A stretch of 64,000 nt of DNA from an uncultured Anaerolineales bacterium. Lineage in GTDB: Bacteria > Chloroflexota > Anaerolineae > Anaerolineales > Villigracilaceae. Where the stretch lies: the NCBI GenBank assembly GCA_937928015.1, contig CALFXA010000215.1, positions 1 through 64,000 of the forward strand, given 5' to 3'. The position numbers and the translations under genes were made by a program. Positions 1 through 8,491 of the stretch are shown one piece after another. The notes beneath the pieces were generated by a model that saw nothing but the letters and a program-made list of their open reading frames with translations, did no database searches and was not told the DNA's origin. The stretch's first letter is position 1, and each line of letters begins with the position of its first letter.

Positions 1-285
1 CTTCTCAGCATCGCCCTTGAGGGCATTGGCGGTAATGGCAATGATGGGCACATAGGCCAGCTTGTTCTTTCCGCTTTTACGAATGCGGCGAGCCACTTCA
101 TATCCATCGATGTCGGGCAGATTGATATCCAACAGGATCAGGTCCACCTCGTCCTGCTCGGCGCGGGCCACCCCGTTCAAACCGTTGAAGGCCTCCAGCA
201 GAACGTATCCGCGCGCCTCAAGCGCACGCTTTACCAGCGTCATGTTATCGGGATTATCCTCGATGTATAAAACGTTACTTCCCAT
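1..285 (-). CDS. Single-domain response regulator (3' end cut by window edge)
   Basis: Receiver (REC) domain of a two-component system. The 95 visible residues begin MGSNVLYIEDNPDN and include the acidic pair E9-D10 and the phospho-acceptor Asp in the segment LILLDINLPDIDG, followed by the conserved Thr in IIAITANA. The lysine and any output domain lie beyond the window, so it could be a stand-alone CheY-like protein or a longer regulator. The ATG at 285 is preceded by a good Shine-Dalgarno (AAAGGAGA). The upstream gene stops 11 bases before it, so it is almost certainly the next gene of the same operon as the PLP enzyme-REC fusion and the large kinase. Confidence 0.9.
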   Translation of the reverse strand, partial: MGSNVLYIEDNPDNMTLVKRALEARGYVLLEAFNGLNGVARAEQDEVDLILLDINLPDIDGYEVARRIRKSGKNKLAYVPIIAITANALKGDAEK

Positions 286-296
286 ATGTATCTCCT

Positions 297-1940
297 TTAT
301 ACTCCATTCTTTTCTTCGATGGCCTGAATGACCTGGTCTACGAATTTTCTGGTGGGCAACGACCCCTTCTGGTAGAGCGCCTCGATGTGACCGTTCAGGC
401 GCTTGCGTTCCTCGGTCGAAATATCCTTCGCACTGACGACCACCACCGGGATGTCCTTCGTGCGCGGATCGAGTTTGAGTTCCTCGACCAGGCCGAAGCC
501 GTCGATGCCGGGCATGGTCAGGTCACTGATGATCAGATCGGGCAGGCTTTGACGCGCCATGGAAAGGCCTTCCCAGCCATCCTTGGCATGCAAGACGCGA
601 TAAGCCTTCTTGCCCTCCAACAGACGGCGGATAAGCAGCGCGTCGTCGGGGTTGTCGTCGATCAGCAGGACGGTGGTGGTCTTCTCGTCCAGGTTTTCAA
701 GCGCGGCCTGCAGACCCTCCCGCGGAGCGGGCGACTGATCCTTGCTCAAGTGGACGTCCACGGCGAACTGATCTTCGAGAACGTGTTTCTCGACCGGGAA
801 GGTGTGTCCCGTGCAATTGACGACCACCGACTCATCCTTCGAGATGGTCCCGTTATGAAGCAGCTTCTCCAGACCCGCAAAAGCCACAGCGGTGGCAGGC
901 TCGACCGCCATGCCCTCGCTCTTGGCCAGTGCGCGCATGGCGGCAAAGGCCTCGGCATCGGTGACCGATTCCATGACGCCGCCGTGTTGTTGGACGAGGT
1001 TCCACAGGTAGGTATAGGTCTTGCCAGGGTCGCCGGTGGACAGGATGATGATGCGCGTGTCGGGGACGACCGCCTCGGCCACATCCTTGCCGGCTTTGAA
1101 AGCCTGCACCATCGGCGAGCAGCCTTCCGCCTGGATGATCGCCAGTTTAGGGATGCGTTCGATCAGGCCCATGCGATACAACTCGGCAAAACCCTGATAC
1201 ACACCCAACGGGCCCAACCCGCCGCTGACGGCCTGGATGTACCAATCGGGCGCACGCCAGCCGAGTTGCTCGACGATCTCGTAGGCGATGGTTTTCATCG
1301 ACTCGCGCGCAGGGATGGAATTGGAGCCGCGGTCGAGCCACAGGTGTTTGCGCTGGGCAAACTGGGCCGCGATCTGTTTGGTCTGGTCGTAGTTGCCGCT
1401 GACGCGGATGACCTCCGCGCCGAAGAGGGCCGCCTCGCGCAATTTTTCCTGCGGGACCAGGCTGGTCATGAAGACCCACAGCTTGATGCCCGCGCGGGCG
1501 CAGGCGGCGGCATACGCCACGGCCGCGTTGCCCGTCGAAGCGATGACCGCCTCGCGGATTCCGCCTTCGAGCATGGCAGCCACGGCCCCCGCCGCCTGAC
1601 GGTCTTTGAAGGAACTGGTCGGCCCGTAGCGCTCATCCTTGATGTAAACGGAGGCATGCCCCAGTCCGGGCGCGAAGCGCTGGGAGAGCCAAAGCGGAGT
1701 TCCGCCGGCGGGATAAAGGTCGAGCGCAAAGGGAGTCTTGAGCGGCAGGACGTCGGCATAGCGCCACATGTTGGCGGGGCGGCCTGGCAATCCGCGCAGA
1801 ATTTCGCGTTTGAAGGCCACATAATCGTAGCGGGCTTCCATCCATTGCGAGCCGCATTTGGCGCACGGCGGCAGGATGAACGGCTCATAGGGCTGTTGTG
1901 AGCCGCAGATGTTGCATTCGAGGGCAATGGGCGTAGCCAT
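297..1940 (-). CDS. Threonine-synthase-like PLP enzyme fused to a C-terminal receiver domain
   Basis: 547 residues in two parts. Residues 1 to about 395 are a fold-type II PLP enzyme. They start with a zinc-ribbon-like head (C9, C12, C26, C29), then GGTPL (79-83), the Schiff-base lysine K112 in SSFKDR, STGN (135-138) and the phosphate-cup loop SGGLGPLG (239-246). This matches threonine synthase-like proteins. Residues about 422-540 are a complete REC domain with D428/D429, phospho-acceptor D473 (ISDLTMPG), S503 and K505. The linker (about 400-420) is short and polar. Its ATG shares one base with the stop of the kinase upstream (TAATG), so the two are translationally coupled. The enzyme activity is inferred and could be another beta-replacement or elimination reaction. 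The fusion itself is read directly from one continuous frame. Confidence 0.9.
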   Translation of the reverse strand: MATPIALECNICGSQQPYEPFILPPCAKCGSQWMEARYDYVAFKREILRGLPGRPANMWRYADVLPLKTPFALDLYPAGGTPLWLSQRFAPGLGHASVYIKDERYGPTSSFKDRQAAGAVAAMLEGGIREAVIASTGNAAVAYAAACARAGIKLWVFMTSLVPQEKLREAALFGAEVIRVSGNYDQTKQIAAQFAQRKHLWLDRGSNSIPARESMKTIAYEIVEQLGWRAPDWYIQAVSGGLGPLGVYQGFAELYRMGLIERIPKLAIIQAEGCSPMVQAFKAGKDVAEAVVPDTRIIILSTGDPGKTYTYLWNLVQQHGGVMESVTDAEAFAAMRALAKSEGMAVEPATAVAFAGLEKLLHNGTISKDESVVVNCTGHTFPVEKHVLEDQFAVDVHLSKDQSPAPREGLQAALENLDEKTTTVLLIDDNPDDALLIRRLLEGKKAYRVLHAKDGWEGLSMARQSLPDLIISDLTMPGIDGFGLVEELKLDPRTKDIPVVVVSAKDISTEERKRLNGHIEALYQKGSLPTRKFVDQVIQAIEEKNGV

Positions 1941-4900
1941 TATTTCTCCATTTTCTCGACGGGTTCAGCCAGCCTGGCCTCGATGGGAAGTTCCACAAAG
2001 AAGGTGGACCCTTCGCCTTCGACGCCGTTGCTCTCGGCCCACAGGCGTCCGCCGTGCATTTCGACCAAGCGGCGGCTGATGGGCAGACCCAGGCCGGTGC
2101 CGCCGGTCTTGCGCGTGGAGGAGGTGTCCACCTGGGTGAATTCCTGGAAGACGGTCTCCAGGTTTTCCGGCGGGATGCTGATGCCCGTGTCGCGTACCCG
2201 AATAAGCACTCGGCTATCCTGATGCGCAGCATGGATGGAGACCCAGCCTGCTTCGGTGAACTTGATGGCGTTGTTGACGAGGTTGAGCATCACCTGGCGG
2301 ATGCGTGTGCGGTCGGCGGTGATGTCTATATTGCGGTCGGATTCGGCTTCGATGAAGACCGCCAGCGACTTGGAGTTGGCAAACGGCTGGGTGATGCTGG
2401 TCACATCCTCGAGAATATCCTGGATATTGAACCTTTCGAGGGAGAGGTTCATCTTACCAGCCTCGATCTTGGCCATGTCCAGCACGTCGTTGATGAGGTG
2501 CAGCAGGTGTTTGCCATTCTTCTGGATGAGAGCCAAATCGTTTTGCATGTTGTCGGTCAACGGGCCGTCCAGTTCTTCGAGCATCACATCGGCAAACCCA
2601 AGGATGGAATTGAGCGGGGTGCGCAACTCGTGCGACATGTTGGCGAGGAAGGAGGATTTGAGGCGGTCCAGCTCACGCAACTGGGTCAGCGTGGCGGCCT
2701 GCTCCATGTACAAACGGGCGTTCTGCAAAGCAATGGCCACCTGCGCGGCAAGCGTGGTGTAGATTTTAGCATCCTCTTCCGAGAAGTACCCGCCCATGGA
2801 GGATTGCACATCGAACACACCCAGCACCTTGTCACCTGCGATCATGGGGACGGCCATTTCGGAGCGGGTATCTGGCAGGAGACGATTTGACAGGAATGGT
2901 GAGTCAGTGGAATGGTGTACATCCGCAGCGATGACCGATGTTTTTTCCTTCGCGGCAGTAGCGACAATGGAGTTTGGATGATCCAGTGGGATATTCCAAC
3001 CCTCCGCCACCATTTGTTTCCCGATATCGCCAGCGCCCGCCGCCAGCAAGAGGGTCTTCCAAGCCTCATCCACCACATAAATATGGGCATGATAAAGGGA
3101 GAATCGTTCCTTGGTGAGATCCACCACGGTTTGCAGCAGGACGTCCGGATCAAGCATGGTCGAGGTCACAGTACTCACCGTAGCCACGGTCTGCAATTCT
3201 GCGGCGCGTCTTTGCGTCTGTTCGAAAAGGCGGGCTGCCTCCAAAGCCTGAGCCACCTGACCTGAGATCGATTCGAGTAATTCCTGTTCTTCGGGAGATA
3301 GCGGTTTCCCATCGTCCTCATAGACGCCAAGGGCACCGATCACCTCATCACGAACAGTGATGGGCGTGATAGCCGCCTGAACGCCGCCAGAAGAATTGAC
3401 CATCTCCATTTCGGCCAATGGGCGGACAGAAGCTTCTTCATACACATATGCCGTTACGTCCTTGGCCTGGGCGAGAACCTGCCATCCTTCGCGGCTGCTG
3501 GCGCGCTGCAGGGCATTCAATTCGAGCAACTGGTCGCTCAAGCTGCTGCGCAGGCGGGTACCTTCAATGGCGATGGCGATCTGACCACACAGACCTTCGA
3601 GAAGTAGTTGGTCATCCGTACCCAAGGCGTCTTCCGTGCTGCTTTGTACGTCGAGCACGCCCAGCACTTCGTCGCCCAGCTTGATCGGGACCGCAATTTC
3701 GCCCTTGGTTTCGGGAAGCAAAGGATTGGGCTTCCAGTCCGGGTCGTTTTTCAGGTTCGGGCGCAGCGCCACCTGGCCAGTTTCAGCCGCGGTTCCGATG
3801 AGGCCGATGCCCATGGGCATGCGATGACGCATTGCCTTCATCCGCGCGCCCGTCTCGCCATACCCTTCGATGAGGACCACTTCGTTGATGGAAGGGTCGT
3901 AACGTAGAAGTTGGGCATGGTAGTAACCAAACTCTTCTTTAACCAACTTCACAGCCAGCTTGTACAGTTCAGACAGGTCTGTTGCGGATGCGATTTGTTG
4001 CGAGATCTGAGTGCCGACACGCACCTGGAAGGTTCGGCGCTCCAGCGCGGCCTGAACCTGCTGTTCCAGTTGTTTGCGTTCAGTAATATCTTCATACATG
4101 CCAAGCACGGAATAGACCTTGCCCGTTGAGTTCACCAGCGGAATTTTGCTGGTGCGCAGCCAGGTGGTATAGCCGTCAGGAGTGGTTTGTGGCTCCTCAT
4201 AATTGAGCTTGGCATTCCTCTGTTCCATCACGAGACGGTCGTCAGCCCGATAGAGTTCGGCCTGTTCCTTCCAGGGCATGTCCCAATCGGTCTTGCCGAC
4301 AATATCCGCCGGGGAAGCAAATCCAGCATCATCGGCGAAGCTGCGGTTACAGCCCAGGTAGGTCAAGTTCTCATCCTTCCAGAAGATACTTTCTGGGATG
4401 TTATCCATGATGGTTTGCAGGAATTCCTGGCTGTCACGCAGGACCAGCTCCATGCGTTTGCGTTCGGTAATATCGCGAATCAAACCCACGTCAGCGGGCT
4501 TGCCATCCAGTTCGGTGACACCAGCCGACAGTTCCGCATCGAAGGCAATTCCATCCTTGCGCAACAGGCGCGCCTCGTACAGATCGGGCACTTCTTCGCC
4601 AGCCAGACGGGCTTTGATACGGGCCACAATCAAGGCCTGGCTTTCTGCCGCGATGTACTTGATGATGGGGGTATTCTCGATCTCTTCAGGGCGATCATAA
4701 CCAAGCATGGACGCCAGGGCCTGGTTGGCAAACTTGATGATATTGTCCTGAATGATGATGATTCCGTCGCTGGCCTGCTTGACCACTGCCGAATACCTGG
4801 CCTCCGACTCCCGCAAGGATTGCTCCATTTGCCTGCGATCGGTAATATCACGAGCTGTACCGATCATGCCTACAGGAGCGCCATTGCGGTCTTTTTGTAT

Positions 4901-6244
4901 GGAAACCGACATCAAGGCGGGGAAGGTTGTACCATCTTTACGAACATGGCCGATTTCAGCGGTATTGGAACCATCCGACATTACCTTCGCATTGAACGGC
5001 AATACCTCTTGTTCCAATTGCTCTTGCGTATGGAAGATGCTCAGATGATTTCCAGGTACCTCATCCGTGATGTAACCATGCATCTTTGCCCATGCAGGGT
5101 TGACGTAGATGAGGTTTCCATTCAGATCCGCCAAGGCAATGCCTTCTTCCGTTTGTTCCATTGCGTTTTGCAGGCGGAGCAGATTCTCCTCTGCTATCTT
5201 GCGTTCGGTAATGTCTTCGTACATGCCAAGCACGGCATAGACCTTACCGGTGGCATCCTTTAGCGGAATCTTGCTGGTACGAAGCCAGGTGGTCGAGCCA
5301 TCGGGCGTAGTCTGCGGTTCCTCGTAGTTGAGCTTGGGCTCCTGCCTATCCATCACAAGGCGGTCATCGGCACGGTAGAGTTCAGCCTGATCTTTCCAAG
5401 GCATATCCCAATCGGTCTTGCCAATGATTTCCGCGGGAGATGAAAAGCCCGCGTCTTTCGCAAATGCGCGGTTACAGCCAAGATAGGTAAGGTTTTCATC
5501 CTTCCAGAAAATGCTTTCAGGAATGTTGTCCATCACCGTCTGGAGGAACCCCTGGCTGTCCAGAGAGGTTACCTCGGTGCTTCCACGTTTGACAACATCG
5601 ATGGCTTCTGCCCTGAACTGGAGCAAACTGTCCACTTCATTCCTGGCTTCGACCTGTTGGGTAATATCACGGAAATTCCAAAGGCGGCCATAATACTTTC
5701 CATCCAAGCCGACCAACGGGCGGGTATGATGCTCGAAGATGCGGCCATCCTTCAGGCAGATCTCATCGTGGCCGGTTTCGTCAGGGTGCTGGTCGAGATG
5801 GTTGACCTTCGCAAGGAACTCATCCGGGTTCTGGAGAAGATTAAAAACCGCATTCCATGCCTGCTCACCGGAACGGGAATCGATCACCTCTTGCGGGATC
5901 ATCCACATTTTTACAAACTGTGGATTGAAGGAGAGTATTTTGTTTTCAGGCGAGATCGCCAAAACACCGTCCGACGATGATGCATTCAAAGCTTCCAGAA
6001 CAGCCTGACGGGACCGAGATTCCTCTGATTCCACTTGGGCAGGTTCCTTCGCTCTGGGCGGTTTCACATCCGCCGGCTGAACATCGACATCGCTCATCTT
6101 CCAGATGCGCTTGATCTGAACGATCTCATCGTCGGCCTGTTTGTAATGTTCATCGACCGCCTCGAAAAATTTTCGATCCTGCTCGGTGATGAGGCTCTCA
6201 TCAGGGAAATATTTCTTGATCTGTTTTCTTAACTGGTTATGCAT
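1940..6244 (-). CDS. Soluble multi-PAS/GAF sensor histidine kinase
   Basis: 1434 residues with no membrane segment or signal peptide, so probably cytoplasmic. In order: about 70 helical residues, a PAS domain (about 80-195), then four more PAS domains to about residue 725. Next come a GAF (NPLLPETKGEIAVP), a shortened GAF-like module beginning SREGW, another GAF (NRLLPDTRSEMAVP), HisKA with H1205 in MSHELRTPLN, and HATPase_c with N-box (NLVNNAIKF), DTGISIP and GTGLGLP. The second and fifth PAS domains are near copies of each other. The ATG at 6244 has AGAGGTGAACC upstream. It follows three kinase-less membrane receptors and precedes two receivers in the same operon, so it is the likely phosphodonor for both. 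Confidence 0.93.
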   Translation of the reverse strand: MHNQLRKQIKKYFPDESLITEQDRKFFEAVDEHYKQADDEIVQIKRIWKMSDVDVQPADVKPPRAKEPAQVESEESRSRQAVLEALNASSSDGVLAISPENKILSFNPQFVKMWMIPQEVIDSRSGEQAWNAVFNLLQNPDEFLAKVNHLDQHPDETGHDEICLKDGRIFEHHTRPLVGLDGKYYGRLWNFRDITQQVEARNEVDSLLQFRAEAIDVVKRGSTEVTSLDSQGFLQTVMDNIPESIFWKDENLTYLGCNRAFAKDAGFSSPAEIIGKTDWDMPWKDQAELYRADDRLVMDRQEPKLNYEEPQTTPDGSTTWLRTSKIPLKDATGKVYAVLGMYEDITERKIAEENLLRLQNAMEQTEEGIALADLNGNLIYVNPAWAKMHGYITDEVPGNHLSIFHTQEQLEQEVLPFNAKVMSDGSNTAEIGHVRKDGTTFPALMSVSIQKDRNGAPVGMIGTARDITDRRQMEQSLRESEARYSAVVKQASDGIIIIQDNIIKFANQALASMLGYDRPEEIENTPIIKYIAAESQALIVARIKARLAGEEVPDLYEARLLRKDGIAFDAELSAGVTELDGKPADVGLIRDITERKRMELVLRDSQEFLQTIMDNIPESIFWKDENLTYLGCNRSFADDAGFASPADIVGKTDWDMPWKEQAELYRADDRLVMEQRNAKLNYEEPQTTPDGYTTWLRTSKIPLVNSTGKVYSVLGMYEDITERKQLEQQVQAALERRTFQVRVGTQISQQIASATDLSELYKLAVKLVKEEFGYYHAQLLRYDPSINEVVLIEGYGETGARMKAMRHRMPMGIGLIGTAAETGQVALRPNLKNDPDWKPNPLLPETKGEIAVPIKLGDEVLGVLDVQSSTEDALGTDDQLLLEGLCGQIAIAIEGTRLRSSLSDQLLELNALQRASSREGWQVLAQAKDVTAYVYEEASVRPLAEMEMVNSSGGVQAAITPITVRDEVIGALGVYEDDGKPLSPEEQELLESISGQVAQALEAARLFEQTQRRAAELQTVATVSTVTSTMLDPDVLLQTVVDLTKERFSLYHAHIYVVDEAWKTLLLAAGAGDIGKQMVAEGWNIPLDHPNSIVATAAKEKTSVIAADVHHSTDSPFLSNRLLPDTRSEMAVPMIAGDKVLGVFDVQSSMGGYFSEEDAKIYTTLAAQVAIALQNARLYMEQAATLTQLRELDRLKSSFLANMSHELRTPLNSILGFADVMLEELDGPLTDNMQNDLALIQKNGKHLLHLINDVLDMAKIEAGKMNLSLERFNIQDILEDVTSITQPFANSKSLAVFIEAESDRNIDITADRTRIRQVMLNLVNNAIKFTEAGWVSIHAAHQDSRVLIRVRDTGISIPPENLETVFQEFTQVDTSSTRKTGGTGLGLPISRRLVEMHGGRLWAESNGVEGEGSTFFVELPIEARLAEPVEKMEK

Positions 6245-6286
6245 GGTTCACCTCTGGCATTCCAGATACTCGATTAAGTTCGTTTT

Positions 6287-8464
6287 TCATTGTGCATCCT
6301 CCTGGGATGCGGGGCCCTTGCCCGGGGTCCCTTTCTCGATCAGCTTGATGAAAGCTTTGCGTCCCATCAGGCGGCCTACTTCTTCCACCGCACGGCGCAT
6401 GGCCGTTTCCACAGTCACGCTGCTGGAGACACGGCTGGTAACCTCCTGCAGGATGCGTTCATGCTGGGCGCGCTTTTCGATCTGGCCGGAAAGTCTCAAA
6501 TTTTCGATGTGCGCACTCAGACGTTCTGCAACCGCACCCGCCAACTCCCTGGCTTCCCGGTCATCTGGCCCGATCCCTTGAATGACCATCTTCCCAACAG
6601 GCTCGTCACGGACCTTGAGCGGAAGGGTTAGCCCCTGTTCTTCTTCTACTTCCATATTCCGAACTGGCTGAACGTTATTGGTGTCGTAAAGGAAACCAAG
6701 GCCGTCTTCCGCCTTATCTTCCATAAAATCTCTCCAGCTTTCGCGCGTCAAACGGCGGCTGGCTTGTTCGGCCTCGGCGCGATATCGTTCGGCGCTTTCG
6801 ATGATGCGAAGATTCTCAATTTGTTGCGCCACCTGGCGGGCAACCACATGGACGAGTTCCACTTCTTCAGGGCTCTGATTCTCGCTTTCCACAATCAGCA
6901 TGCCAAGCGGTTCTCCAGTAACCGTAATAGGAGCTGTAACTGTTTTTTCAGGCTGCCTTGGCTGGGCAACTTCAGCGGATGCAATCGTCGAGACTTGATT
7001 TCCCTCGAAGACAAACCCAATGGACTCGGGGGCGTGTATCGCGTCGAGATACTCACTCCAATTTTGGCGAACCAAATAACGAGCCTGGCGTTCCACCTCG
7101 GCACGGGCATTTTCTGTCTCTTCCAACAGGCTCGCATTTCGGATGGCGATGGCCAACTGTCCAGCCAGCACCTCGAAAGCAGGCAATGTCTCTTGGCTCA
7201 AGGAACCTGCATACTCACTTTGCATATCCAGCACACCCACCACGTTTTCATCTACGAGCAGCGGCACCGCCATCTCGGAGCGTGTTTTGGGAAGCAAGGG
7301 ATTGGGACGGAAGAATGAACTGGAGGCCGTATCAGAAATAACTATCGACTGCCTGTCAATCGCAGCGCGACCGTTGATCGAAGCGGGGTCAAGAGGCAAA
7401 TAATGGTTTCGGTCGATCAACTGCTTTCCCACATTGCCGGTACCAGATTTCAAGACCAGATTCGATTGATGCACATCGGTCAGATAGATCTGCACATAAT
7501 AGAGGTTGAAGCGATTGCGGATAAGTTCCACCGCATCCGTCAGCATGGTATCTAGTGCGCGCACCTGGGAAATCGACCGTCCGACCTCGGCAGCCAGTTC
7601 AAGGCCCTGCGTGCGTTCTACAACACGTTGCTCCAACGAACCAACCAGGTCCTGCAATCGCGCTGTCATCTTATTGAAAGCGCCAGCCAAAGCGCCCACT
7701 TCATCTGTCGTATCGGCAGATGCACGGGCATTCAAATTTCCGCTGGAAACCTGGGTGGCAACTTCTGTCAGTTGGGCTACTGGCAATGTGATGGAACGGG
7801 AAATAATAATACTTAAGCCGATCACCAAGATGACCGTCAGGATTGCCATAAAAGCCATTAGAAAAGTGGAACGTCCCGCCAGGGCCTGGGCATTGGTTTC
7901 ATTTTCCTTGATCGCTGCGTTTTGCAAGGAGATGACCTGGTCAATGGCGGCACGATGAGCCTCATAAGCTTGAGTTAGTTGCTGATGATAAATATTATGC
8001 GCTTGTTCGATCTGCCCGGACCGTATCGCAGGCAAAAACTGGTCGTTATAGGCCTGGAAATAGGCTTCCGCAGATTGATATGAGTCGACCAACAAGGCCT
8101 GCTTGACTTCCTCCCTCGTACTCGATGCAAGGGTCTCGGTCCAGTATACATGACGCGACTCATATACTTTTTGCAGCTCGGCGATCTTCCCGACCAATAC
8201 ATCAATAGATTCAGTGTTGTTATCGCCTGCCGCATCCAAAATTTGGGATGTAAGCAAATAGGATTCGATAATATAGGAGGGCGGAGGCAAAATATCCGCC
8301 ACCAGTTGCTGATCCTGGGCAAGGCTCTGGTAAATCGGGCCATTAATACGAATGACGCCAAGCGTATAGAACGCGTACGCTGCAAATGCGGCCAAACCAA
8401 CGGTAGCGATGACAATCAACAGACCGAGTTTGACTCCGATTTTCTGATTCCTAAAAAAGAACAT
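6287..8464 (-). CDS. Membrane HAMP-GAF receptor without transmitter domain
   Basis: 725 residues. A transmembrane helix at about 10-33 and another at about 199-222 enclose a helical extracytoplasmic domain of roughly 165 residues, like four-helix-bundle sensors. HAMP follows (about 223-275), then a coiled coil, a GAF (about 290-440, NPLLPKTRSEMAVP) and two shortened GAF-like modules, each starting with a W-x-x-(Y/F) segment (NWSEYL and ESWRDF). The C-terminal coil ends without HisKA, HATPase, methyl-accepting or GGDEF domains. The ATG at 8464 has GAGGTG five bases upstream. It is the third of three similar receptors encoded just before the soluble kinase, so it probably signals through protein contacts. 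That role is inference. Confidence 0.88.
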   Translation of the reverse strand: MFFFRNQKIGVKLGLLIVIATVGLAAFAAYAFYTLGVIRINGPIYQSLAQDQQLVADILPPPSYIIESYLLTSQILDAAGDNNTESIDVLVGKIAELQKVYESRHVYWTETLASSTREEVKQALLVDSYQSAEAYFQAYNDQFLPAIRSGQIEQAHNIYHQQLTQAYEAHRAAIDQVISLQNAAIKENETNAQALAGRSTFLMAFMAILTVILVIGLSIIISRSITLPVAQLTEVATQVSSGNLNARASADTTDEVGALAGAFNKMTARLQDLVGSLEQRVVERTQGLELAAEVGRSISQVRALDTMLTDAVELIRNRFNLYYVQIYLTDVHQSNLVLKSGTGNVGKQLIDRNHYLPLDPASINGRAAIDRQSIVISDTASSSFFRPNPLLPKTRSEMAVPLLVDENVVGVLDMQSEYAGSLSQETLPAFEVLAGQLAIAIRNASLLEETENARAEVERQARYLVRQNWSEYLDAIHAPESIGFVFEGNQVSTIASAEVAQPRQPEKTVTAPITVTGEPLGMLIVESENQSPEEVELVHVVARQVAQQIENLRIIESAERYRAEAEQASRRLTRESWRDFMEDKAEDGLGFLYDTNNVQPVRNMEVEEEQGLTLPLKVRDEPVGKMVIQGIGPDDREARELAGAVAERLSAHIENLRLSGQIEKRAQHERILQEVTSRVSSSVTVETAMRRAVEEVGRLMGRKAFIKLIEKGTPGKGPASQEDAQ

Positions 8465-8491
8465 AAGTCACCTCATTACTCCGACTCAAGC

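Noticed and set aside
387..1901. Long plus-strand open frame of 504 codons opposite the PLP-REC fusion gene
   Set aside because: Antisense shadow: the minus-strand frame encodes clear domains, the plus frame shows none and has no ribosome site.
4187..5263. 358-codon plus-strand frame opposite the PAS kinase
   Set aside because: Lies over recognised PAS domains on the minus strand; no motif of its own.
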